NCBI GenBank assembly: GCA_018398765.1
Contig: JAHBMJ010003082.1
Coordinates: forward strand, 1 to 13,328
Source of the DNA: Chromera velia
Taxonomy: Eukaryota > Sar > Chromeraceae
Reading direction: 5' to 3'
DNA: 13,328 nucleotides
Under the pieces are notes generated by a model. It was not told the origin of the DNA. It saw only the letters and a program-made list of their open reading frames with translations, and did no database searches. The position numbers were made by a program, and so were the translations under genes. Shown piece by piece: positions 1-6,920 of this stretch; position 1 is the stretch's first letter, and every line of letters begins with the position of its first letter.

Positions 1-328
1 AAACACACAAATGCACACACAGCGTATCGCACGTAGACTCTTCGATTACGCAAGCATTCTACGCAAGGTCTTTCACTCAGGTAGCCAACTGCTTCTAGTC
101 ACAAACGACCCGTGTGAGTCATTGCATACACGCGCATCCATCTACTTTCTGTAGAAGTGTGGGACCTCATCTATTCACACACTGCATGAGTAAGAGCTGG
201 ATCATGAATATTTTCCTGCCAGTATACACTTGTCAAAACCTTCACCGGCCTGTCGAACACCCGATCCTCGATGGTCACAGCGCACGTATGTATACATCTA
301 GCTTCTCTCCGCACATGCCTGCATGCAG
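1..328. other. 5' flank or intron, no gene recognised
   Basis: No exon can be supported here. The stretch ends in an acceptor-like TGCATGCAG just before the acidic exon at 329, so it is probably intron or upstream DNA of the EF-hand gene. Open frames on both strands are short and read like translated non-coding DNA (rich in Cys, His and Ser). Confidence 0.4.
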
Positions 329-480
329 GTTGGGGATCACAAGGTGCAGAAAGACGTCGAGGGTCTGGGCACCTCCCTCGCGACCTCGATGAAGCAGTAC
401 GTCGACGACCGCACGATGAAGCTGCAGAAGGAGGAGCAGACAACTGATGACGATGAGGAGGACGAAGAGGACCGAACAAA
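329..480 (+). CDS. Upstream acidic exon of the EF-hand gene
   Basis: After an AG|G acceptor at 327–328 an open frame reads VGDHKVQKDVEGLGTSLATS, continues through KQYVDDRTMKLQKEEQTT and ends in a very acidic run (DDDEEDEED). Codons end mostly in G or C, as in the EF-hand exons, and the start is phase 0. The 3' end is unclear. A weak donor GTCAGC at 481 leaves phase 2. A strong GTGAGT at 619 also leaves phase 2 but would add a less protein-like stretch. Either would fit the tentative exon at 768. It probably forms the charged N-terminal part of the EF-hand protein, but could belong to another transcript. Confidence 0.5.
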
Positions 481-1057
481 GTCAGCAAGCACACTTTCTT
501 TCTTTCATCCATTGTACATGCACTTGGAACTTCCTTTGAGGGAGCAGGAGGACCGTGGGAGTGAGTGCCAAGAGCAGAAGCGGACAAGAAAGCTCAGAGG
601 AGCGATTCAGAAAAGAGAGTGAGTGGCAGACTTGGAGTAGGGGATGTGTTTCAAAAATTGGGGTTACATACAGCACATTCAATCTCCACAGTAGCTTCTT
701 TGGGAGTGCTACTGATACCGCCGACCGCATTTCTTTTCTCCTGTTTCCTCATGCACCCTCCCTGCAGATCCACTGTTCCCTCCCCCTACCCTGCACGGAG
801 CCCACAGCCCGGAGATACAGAAGTGAATGATCTGCAGGTCCGTCGGCCGGCGGAAGGGAATTTGGATTCGTTCCTGCCTCACTTTTTTTTCTTTCTTTCT
901 TTCTTTCTTTCTTTCAATTCCAAACTCACTTCATTCTGCCTTCTTCTCTTCTTCGAACTAGACGGAAAGGAAACCAAGAAGAGGCAGTCCTCTCTCTCTC
1001 TCTCGCGCGCGCGCTTACTCTCTCGCTCACACACACAGACTCACGCACGCCCGCGCG

Positions 1058-1125
<68 letters not shown>

Positions 1126-4100
1126 TAGACACGCACACATCCGACCACCCGGCCCCCCCCAGGTCACGGAGGATTTAGACGATAAGGGCGCCACCCTTGA
1201 CAAGACCGCAGAAGAGGTGGGAGAAGAGCTCGGTGCGACTGCGCTCGACACAGCGGCTCTCCCCGACGTCACGGTCGCAGGGGGAGGAGAGGAGGTGACG
1301 GAAGCGTCGGTGAAGGAAGCAGTCGAGAAAATGCAAGCACTGCCTGAGTGGAAGGCGATGCTCGACCGGGGGTTCGCTCACTATGACATTGACGGGTGAG
1401 TGGGTGGGTGGGTGGGTAGCGGTGCAGCCAACTAGTCAGACACTCCCTTCTTTGCTCCATGCAATGCGGAGGTTTACTCATGAGCACTCTATTTGCTTAC
1501 AAATGACAGGTTGGTGCGGCCACGCAGGATCCCTTTTTGCTTGGACTTTTGCATCCTCATGCAGCAAGTGCGAGCAGAACAATGAAGGGAGAGACGACAC
1601 AAACGGGGAGGTAGGGAAAGGTATGAGAGGACACGTTGCAAAATTGACCTCGTTTTCTGTCTCCGCCCGAAAGCACTCGCTCTCATGCGTGCAATGCCAT
1701 GAGTGCCTCGCAGTCCTTCAAATGCACGTTGTTGACCTTCCTTTCATGCTGCAGGTCCGGTCAGATGGACACAAAGGAGATGAAGAAGGCGATGGCGACT
1801 CTCCAGAAGGGGGTCGTGAGCGATTACCTTCCGGAGATCAAACTGCCTCCAGTGGATGACGCGCGTCAGTCCGGCAGTCCATTCGTGAGTCCCTCTAACT
1901 GCGGATCCGTTGTGTATCGAGAGAGGCCTTGGGCAAGGCCAGAGCTAGGACGTCGTGTCCATCTGCATATATGTATCTTTAACTGTACATCCCTCTGACT
2001 GCACATCCTTCTGGGTATATCCATCCCTCGGACTTCGCGTTTCTGTATGCATTGCTTTGGGTCTCTTCTTCGTTCTTTTTGACTTCATTCTTCATGGACT
2101 TCATTTTCAGCTCGCCGCTTTTAGCTTGACCAAAGCGCTCCTGTCGTTCGTGGCTTCCTCCTCACTACCGTCAGTGTGTTTGCAGTAATGTGTGTCTGTC
2201 TGTCTGTCTGTCTGTCTGTCTGCCTGCCTGCCTGCCTGTTCATCTGTGTGTTTGCAGTTGTGGAGGAGAACATGGCTCTGTTCGACGCCAACAAGAACGG
2301 GACGTTGTCTCTGAAGGAGTACGTGGCGTTTGCGAACTCGTACCTCTGTGGGCTGGTTATGAAGGGCGCGGCCGCGTACGTGAAGGAGGGGAAGAGCCTC
2401 GGCCCCGTTCTCCAGAAGATCCAGCTCCGGACGACCCAGATGCAGGAGGCCACAAAGAAGCAGAAGGCGCAGGAGGCAGAGGCAAAGAACGATGTCGGCA
2501 AAGGATCAAGCCCCAATCCGAATTCACGCAAGACGACGGAAGCGTCGGTGAAGGAAGCAGTCAAGAAAATGCAAGCACTACCTGAGTGGAAGGCGATGCT
2601 CGACCGGGGGTTCGCTCACTATGACATTGACGGGTGAGTGGGTAGGTGGGTGGGTATGTGGATCACCACTGCATCTGTAGGCGTTGATCAGGAAGGGAGG
2701 GGGGGGACTCTCCGGAGACTCGGGACTAAGAGCGTCGTACCTAAGGACGATTCTGCAGCTAGACGCAGAGAGAGCATGGAATGTTTCATGACACCAAAAG
2801 AGAAGCAAACTCAATTGCTTCGTGGCTTTCTCTTCTCCTTGGATCTTGACGTAAACGGTCCGACTTTCTACGTAGGTGTGATTTTGCTTGTGAACAACCG
2901 TGAGCTTCCTTTGCATTTGTCGCGGTTCCTTGTTTGTTGGTGCAGGTCCGGTCAGATGGACACAAAGGAGATGAAGAAGGCGATGGCGACTCTCCAGAAG
3001 GGGGTCGTGAGTGATTACCTTCCGGAGATCAAACTGCCTCCAGTGGATGACGCGCGTCAGTCAGGCAGTCCATTTGTGATGCAGTCATGAAGAGAAGAGT
3101 GGGACGGCATGCTGTTTGACGACCGCTCATTTTCTATTTCCTGTGTCTCTTCCTCCGACCTTCTTCCTGTCACTTTTTACTCTTTTCTCCCACAAGATCT
3201 CCTTTTTGTGTGCCCTTCGACAAATCTGCCAGTGTGCGTGCATGAATGCGCAGACTGCGAGTTTTTTGGTACATTGTATGCAGGCAATTCACGCACATAT
3301 CGGCTCCGTCTTGCTGCAGTTTGATAGCTGCTCCTCTTCTCTTCCCTTTCGTCCCCATTTATTTGATGACACACCTCACGTCCATGCACTCGCCTGCACC
3401 CTACATGTTTCGCAAATCTTTGAATGCCCGCGAGGTTCGCATCACCAGCCTTTCTAACCCTCTCCAGCCTGCCTCTGCTCAAAGAGGGCTTCAGCTCATG
3501 CTGGACCTGTTGTGTCTGCCTGCCTGCCTGTTTATCTGTGTGTCTGCAGTTGTGGAGGAGAACATGGCCCTGTTCGACGCCAACAAGAACGGGACGTTGT
3601 CTCTGAAGGAGTACGTGGCGTTTGCGAACTCGTACCTCTGCGGGCTGGTTATGAAGGGCGCGGCCGCGTACGTGCAGGAGGGGAAGAGCCCCGGCCCCGT
3701 TCTCCAGAAGATCCAGCTCCGGACGACCCAGATGCAGGAGGCCACAAAGAAGCAGAAGGCGCAGGAGGCAGAGGCAAAGAACGACGTCGGCAAAGGATCA
3801 AGCCCCAATCCGACCTCACGCAAGCCGCCGAAGCAGTCTTCAGGCAACGGGGCTGCGGCCGCCGCTTCCTCGCCAAAGGAGCGGGCCAAAGAGGCTTCGA
3901 GCGGGGAGGCGACGGAAGCGTCGGTGAAGGAAGCAGTCGAGAAAATGCAAGCACTACCTGAGTGGAAGGCGATGCTCGACCGGGGGTTCGCTCACTATGA
4001 CATTGACGGGTGGGTGGGTGGGTGGGTGTATGCAGACAATCAGTCACAGACTTCCTTCTTTGACTCCTTCAATGCGCGGGCATCTTCATAAGCACTCATC

Positions 4101-5189
4101 TTGCTTTCGACGGGCTGGTTCGTGCGAGCACACAAGATCCGGTTGTGTTTTCCTTTTGTGTTCTCATGCAGCAAGTGCGAGCAGAGAACCCAAAAAGGAA
4201 ACAAGGAAAGAGAAGAGAAGAGAAGAGAAGAGAAGAAAAGAGACGTTAGAATTAAGATTGGCCTCGTTTGGGAATTCCGTCGGAAGGAAAGCACTCCCTA
4301 TTACGCGCACATAAGTGTCTCGCAATGTTTTCTTTGCACTCGCTCCTTCAAGTGCACGTTGTTGACCTTCCTTTCATGCTGCAGGTCCGGTCAGATGGAC
4401 ACAAAGGAGATGAAGAAGGCGATGGCGACTCTCCAGAAGGGGGTCGTGAGCGATTACCTTCCGGAGATCAAACTGCCTCCAGTGGATGACGCGCGTCAGT
4501 CCGGCAGTCCATTCGTGAGTCCGTCTAACTGCGGATCCGTTGTGTATCGAGAGAGGCCTTGGGCAAGGCCAGAGCTAGGACGGCGTCTCGATCTGCATAC
4601 ATGTGTCTCTACCTGTACATCCCTCTGACTGCCCATTCTTCCGGATGTGTCTGTCGGCACTTGAAAGAATATCTCTGAATGCATCTCCACGTTTCTGTAT
4701 GTGCAACACCGAGCCGCTCTCGGCGTCTGTATTCTCTTGGTTCTTCTTGACTTCTCCGTGTACTCGAGTTTTTGGTCGCCTCTGTAGCCTGACCGCAGCC
4801 CTTCTTTCATTAATGCGCGGCTGCCTGCCTCTGTCTGTCTCGCTCGGAAGAAAGGCAAAAGAAGAAAGTGTGATCTTTTTGCAGTTGTGGAGGAGAACAT
4901 GGCTCTGTTCGACGCCAACAAGAACGGGACGTTGTCTCTGAAGGAGTACGTGGCGTTTGCGAACTCGTACCTCTGCGGGCTGGTTATGAAGGGCGCGGCC
5001 GCGTACGTGCAGGAGGGGAAGAGCCTCGGCCCCGTTCTCCAGAAGATCCAGCTCCGGACGACCCAGATGCAGGAGGCCACAAAGAAGCAGAAGGCGCAGG
5101 AGGCAGAGACAAAGAACGATGTCGGCAAAGGATCAAGCCCGAACCCCAAGTCAAAGAAAGAGCCAAAGAAACCCCAAAAGAAAGAGTGA
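329..5189 (+). CDS. Six-EF-hand calcium-binding protein, three tandem EF-hand-pair units, 5' incomplete
   Basis: Spliced gene on the + strand. Proposed exons: 329–480 (end uncertain), 768–837 (tentative), 1163–1395, 1755–1884, 2266–2633, 2946–3075, 3558–4009, 4385–4514, 4893–5189 (stop TGA 5187–5189). From 1163 onward this gives 579 residues. Each unit holds helix LPEWKAMLDRGFAHY, loop DIDGSGQMDTKE, a linker YLPEIKLPPVDDARQSGSPF, then loop DANKNGTLSLKE and helix YVAFANSYLCGLV. Both loops have the canonical acidic position 1, Gly at 6 and Glu at 12, so calcium binding is expected. Units are joined by a Lys/Glu/Gln-rich, probably coiled-coil stretch (VLQKIQLRTTQMQEATKKQK). I see no catalytic domain and no membrane segment, so a soluble calcium sensor or buffer is the best inference. 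The N-terminus is missing. EF-hand identity is firm; exact exon ends at B/C joints and 5' of 1163 are not. Confidence 0.85.
768..837 (+). CDS. Tentative 70-nt linking exon of the EF-hand gene
   Basis: Pyrimidine-rich tract plus CTGCAG precedes 768, and CAG|GTCCGT follows 837. The piece is 70 nt, so it turns the phase 2 left by donor 480 (or 618) into the phase 0 needed at 1163. Read that way it gives STVPSPYPARSPQPGDTEVN then DLQ, joining VTEDLDDKG of the next exon without a stop. Direct joining of 480 or 618 to 1163 would break frame. The donor GTCCGT is weak, so this is a model from phase arithmetic only. Confidence 0.35.
883..915. repeat. (TTTC)n microsatellite
   Basis: Poly-T followed by about seven TTTC units, inside the intron before exon A1. 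Confidence 0.9.
989..1122. repeat. Compound dinucleotide tract (TC)n(GC)n…(GC)n(CA)n(GA)n
   Basis: Runs of TC and GC, a short mixed piece, then GC (1052–1066), CA (about 1066–1091) and GA (about 1092–1121) without interruption. It lies in the intron just before exon A1. A (CA)n(GA)n compound in the same order and strand recurs at 9317–9458. Confidence 0.95.
1163..1395 (+). CDS. Exon A1: acidic lead-in and first half of EF-hand 1
   Basis: Starts after a run of C and CAG (AG at 1161–1162), phase 0: VTEDLDDKGATLDKTAEEVG, an acidic Ala/Glu-rich lead-in, then TEASVKEAVEKMQALPEWKA and the helix entering the loop DIDG. Ends at 1395 after GG, the first two bases of Gly-4 of the loop, before donor GTGAGT (phase 2). 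The lead-in before TEASVKE is unique to unit 1; units 2 and 3 are entered from the preceding C exon instead. Confidence 0.85.
1394..1416 (+). promoter_or_regulatory. G-quadruplex-type motif on the exon A1 donor
   Basis: Four GGG runs with single-T loops at 1402–1404, 1406–1408, 1410–1412 and 1414–1416, preceded by GGG at 1394–1396, which overlaps the exon end and donor G. Being on the coding strand, it would be present in the pre-mRNA. Equivalent motifs sit on the same donor of units 2 and 3. Effect on splicing is inference. Confidence 0.6.
1755..1884 (+). CDS. Exon B1: second half of EF-hand 1 plus linker
   Basis: Follows CTGCAG. Its first base completes the split Gly codon, then SGQMDTKEMKKAMATLQKGV finishes loop 1 (Asp-9 and Glu-12 present) and its exit helix. 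The linker VSDYLPEIKLPPVDDARQSG-SPF ends at a strong donor GTGAGT at 1885, phase 0. The 130 nt are identical to exon B3 (4385–4514) and differ from B2 at three synonymous sites. Confidence 0.85.
1885..2265 (+). other. Intron B1/C1, near-copy of intron B3/C3
   Basis: The first ~130 bases match the intron starting at 4515 nearly base for base (GTGAGTCC…TAACTGCGGATCCG…GAGAGGCCTTGGGCAAGGCC). The match fades towards the 3' end, where the CTGT/CTGC microsatellite lies. The intron after B2 does not share this sequence. Confidence 0.75.
2193..2238. repeat. (TGTC)n(TGCC)n microsatellite in the acceptor tract of exon C1
   Basis: About seven TGTC units run into about four TGCC units directly upstream of the exon C1 acceptor, where they act as the pyrimidine-rich tract. 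Shorter versions occur before C2 (3513–3530) and C3 (4820–4840). A 13-mer GTGTGTTTGCAGT occurs on both sides of this array (2174–2186 and 2246–2258), so the acceptor itself is duplicated. Confidence 0.9.
2266..2633 (+). CDS. Exon C1–A2: EF-hand 2, coiled-coil linker, first half of EF-hand 3
   Basis: ENMALFDANKNGTLSLKEYV holds the second EF loop (DANKNGTLSLKE), followed by AFANSYLCGLVMKGAAAYVK and the Gln/Lys/Glu-rich linker ending NPNSRKTTEASVKE, then the unit 2 entry helix and DIDG. Ends in phase 2 at 2633. The start is ambiguous: the best-looking acceptor (TTTGCAG, exon from 2258) does not keep frame with exon B1 ending at 1884, whereas AG|GAG at 2264–2265 does. The linker is 28 residues shorter than in C2–A3. 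A2 has Lys for Glu (EAVKKM) against A1 and A3. Confidence 0.8.
2632..2654 (+). promoter_or_regulatory. G-quadruplex-type motif on the exon A2 donor
   Basis: GGG runs at 2632–2634, 2640–2642, 2648–2650 and 2652–2654 with loops of 5, 5 and 1. The first run overlaps the exon/intron border. Less regular than in units 1 and 3, yet still meets the G3N1–7 pattern although the rest of this intron is unlike theirs. Confidence 0.5.
2946..3075 (+). CDS. Exon B2: second half of EF-hand 3 plus linker
   Basis: Starts after GGTGCAG. The protein is identical to B1 and B3; the three base differences (AGC/AGT, TCC/TCA, TTC/TTT) are all silent. The donor differs: GTGATG at 3076 instead of GTGAGT. If it is not used, translation continues VMQS and stops at TGA 3088–3090, leaving a protein with three EF-hands. 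Confidence 0.8.
3076..3557 (+). other. Intron B2/C2
   Basis: Unlike introns B1/C1 and B3/C3 in sequence and longer than either. Pyrimidine-rich, ending with a short TGCC array and TCTGCAG before exon C2. Starts with the atypical donor GTGATG. No other gene seen inside it. Confidence 0.6.
3558..4009 (+). CDS. Exon C2–A3: EF-hand 4, long linker, first half of EF-hand 5
   Basis: Same organisation as C1–A2: loop DANKNGTLSLKE, then the coiled-coil linker. After NPTSRK this copy carries 28 more residues, including PPKQSSGNGAAAAASSPKER and a Ser/Glu/Ala piece, before TEASVKEAVEKM and DIDG. Differences from C1 include Gln for Lys (AAAYVQEG) and Pro for Leu (GKSPGP). The acceptor ambiguity is as in C1: CAG at 3547–3549 or AG|GAG at 3556–3557. 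Ends phase 2 with donor GTGGGT at 4010, weaker than GTGAGT in units 1 and 2. Confidence 0.8.
4008..4026 (+). promoter_or_regulatory. G-quadruplex-type motif spanning the exon A3 donor
   Basis: Five GGG runs with single-T spacing at 4008–4010, 4012–4014, 4016–4018, 4020–4022 and 4024–4026. The donor GT (4010–4011) lies inside the motif. The usual GTGAGT has become GTGGGT, so this copy is the most quadruplex-like and has the weakest donor of the three. Confidence 0.6.
4206..4242. repeat. (AGAAG)n pentanucleotide tract
   Basis: About seven purine pentanucleotide units in the intron between A3 and B3. Absent at the matching place of the unit 1 intron, so it is a later expansion. Confidence 0.85.
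4385..4514 (+). CDS. Exon B3: second half of EF-hand 5 plus linker
   Basis: Identical base for base to exon B1, and the last ~40 intron bases before it (GACCTTCCTTTCATGCTGCAG region) also match those before B1. Ends at strong donor GTGAGT at 4515. Joins exon C3 in phase 0 if the downstream AG|GAG acceptor is used. Confidence 0.85.
4893..5189 (+). CDS. Exon C3: EF-hand 6 and C-terminus
   Basis: Third copy of the C exon: loop DANKNGTLSLKE, exit helix, coiled-coil linker with Thr for Ala (EAETKNDVG). After SSPNPKSK it leaves the repeat pattern and ends in a basic tail KEPKKPQKKE and TGA at 5187–5189. There is no A part, so the tandem array stops here. Acceptor options are TTTTTGCAG (exon from 4885) or AG|GAG (from 4893). 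Confidence 0.85.
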   Translation, partial: ENMALFDANKNGTLSLKEYVAFANSYLCGLVMKGAAAYVQEGKSLGPVLQKIQLRTTQMQEATKKQKAQEAETKNDVGKGSSPNPKSKKEPKKPQKKE

Positions 5190-5544
5190 ACACGCAAAGG
5201 GCTTTGACTCCATGAACAGACTTTCTCCTTGTTTTCGAATTGCGTAACTGAAAATGACCTTCATGGATTGACAGTCCTTGCAAGTCATTTGATGATTTTG
5301 AGAGAAAGTGCTCGAATGCGATGCGGCAGGGGTGGACTGAGTGAGATGTACAGCCCCGAAGGCCTGACAAGCGGCTGGTAGAGACCCTTCTATAGAGAAA
5401 GACCATCCGGAAACCGTTGTCGGTGAGGATTGCCTGCAAATGTGTCTGCACTATACACTCAAGTGCCGCTGGATGACTTGCTTACTTTCTGGCGTGCCAT
5501 TTCACGTACAAATCCACCGCCTTGTGACAAAGCTGAAAACGAAC
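5190..5544 (+). other. 3' flank of the EF-hand gene
   Basis: No coding frame that looks real. It should contain the 3' untranslated region and poly(A) site, but no AATAAA is visible. Ends at the target duplication of the MITE (AAACGAAC, 5537–5544). Confidence 0.5.
5537..5544. repeat. Left target-site duplication of the MITE
   Basis: AAACGAAC immediately outside the left inverted repeat; identical to 5998–6005. Confidence 0.85.
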
Positions 5545-5997
5545 CCAAGTTGTTAAATTATGTAGCTAGCTAGCTAGCTGATTTGGGAACCAAAAAGTTG
5601 TAACTAGCTAGTTGGTAACTAGTTATTGACCAGTCTGGAAACATGTTTTTGACTAGTCAAAGACTTCTGTAAGCTAGTCTGTAAGAGCGTTTTAAGGTAT
5701 GGCCATTACAGGTAGTATGAGATTATTATATTGCAGATATATTATGCTGTTTTCCTTGCGTTGAAAGTGTGGCGCAAAAACCATTTCATCATAAAAATAC
5801 GCTGCATGCTCATGCGCACGATCTGCGTGCGTGGCTGTTTTGCCGATCCGCGCATGATTTACCCCCATGGACCCCCCCCTTAGCAAATTTCAAACAATAA
5901 CTAGTTATAACTAGTTATGTGTATATAAGTAGTTATTAGCAAAAAAGCTACTTTAAACTAGTTGCTGAATAGCTAGCTAGATAATTTAATAACTTGG
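5545..5997. mobile_element. Non-autonomous DNA transposon (MITE), hAT- or P-like by target-site size
   Basis: 453-bp element. Left end 5545–5572 and the reverse complement of right end 5970–5997 match at 26 of 28 positions (CCAAGTT, one mismatch, TTAAATTAT, one mismatch, TAGCTAGCTA). An exact 8-bp direct repeat AAACGAAC abuts both ends (5537–5544, 5998–6005), as expected for a target-site duplication. Inside, TAACTAGTTATTG (5616–5628) is repeated inverted at 5895–5907, and more AACTAGTT copies cluster near both ends, like subterminal transposase sites. No transposase is encoded; the longest frame is a 64-codon minus-strand ORF of no known type. 8-bp duplications are typical of hAT and P elements, but the ends are not a clear match to the hAT consensus. 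Confidence 0.85.
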
Positions 5998-6005
5998 AAA
6001 CGAAC
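5998..6005. repeat. Right target-site duplication of the MITE
   Basis: AAACGAAC immediately outside the right inverted repeat; identical to 5537–5544. Confidence 0.85.
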
Positions 6006-6920
6006 GCTTAAACATCGGAATAATAATATCATCATTGTGTCGTGATGAAGCAATACAAAGAGGCAATCCCCTAGGCAATTCCTCCTGTTATGTGTACAGC
6101 TGTGTAAAAGACCCATAATTGTTCTATTATTTTAAAATATAATTTCTTCAGTAATTTGTACTGATTTAGGTACTGGTGATATATGATCATAATAATCTAG
6201 ATACAATAATCTACTTGATAATAATATCATTCACCATCGTTATTTTTGCCTAGCAATCCGCTTCATTCCTAGCAATTAGTAGCTAAAAACAACTTGATAA
6301 AAGCTTCTTATAAAATTTAAGTTTTTAAATTTTAGTTGAAAATTGAAATATCATAAAATCCAGTGATTCTTGCACTGAGGCTGAGTGAAATGACACTGAA
6401 ATCCTACCCAAAAATTCAATAAAAACCCAGCTAGTAGTCAGTCGCAGCTATCTTTAGAGTTGGTTTCCTGTGAATCCTGTCAAAGTAGCATATATATTCT
6501 TAAAGTTGTGCTTTAGAATTAAACTTTTTTTCCCCTTGTTGCTAACCTTGTTGTTGAATAAAAAAGTATATGCAATCATTAAAAAATGAAAAAGAATATA
6601 TACTTAGAATAAAAAGATATATGTAGAATTAATAATTTGAATTTGCACTTAATTTTTTTAATTAATTAAGGGATTTTTGATTATTTTTGCGATTTTCAGT
6701 TTTAAGTTTAAATCAAATGGTACGAAAAGCCGGTGAGTCACCGCTAAATTTTTGATCGATCGACTTATGACCTGCATTTTGTTTTCCGTTGAAAATTGAA
6801 TGATATATGTATCTTTCTCTAGATCTCTCTATAGGTATCTCTAGCGTGAGATCTATGTTAATACTGCATGTGTGTATGCTATACTATACTGAGTAGTATA
6901 CTCCATACATAATCTGTCGT
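6006..6920. other. AT-rich non-coding island
   Basis: Base composition changes sharply to A/T after the MITE and returns near 6920. Stops occur in all frames, with no open frame of note. Small features only: GTTGAAAATTGAA occurs twice (about 6333 and 6789), a near-palindrome CGGTGAGTCACCG near 6731, and TATACT-GAGT-AGTATA near 6890. No tRNA or rRNA seen. It may be old transposon or inserted foreign DNA, but no ends were found. Confidence 0.5.

Noticed and set aside
114-587. Overlapping ORFs at the window start on both strands
   Set aside because: Composition is unlike the coding exons, apart from the acidic frame from 329 that was kept.
565-1128. 187-codon + strand ORF ending in His/Thr and Arg/Glu runs
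   Set aside because: Its second half is translated (CA)n(GA)n repeat and the start is a GTG in non-coding sequence.
3491-3889. Minus-strand ORFs over the C exons (also 2121–2564 and 4496–5197)
   Set aside because: Antisense shadows that recur because the sense exons are repeated; no splice or family support.
5692-5886. 64-codon minus ORF inside the MITE
   Set aside because: Too short, no family similarity, and a non-autonomous element is not expected to code.
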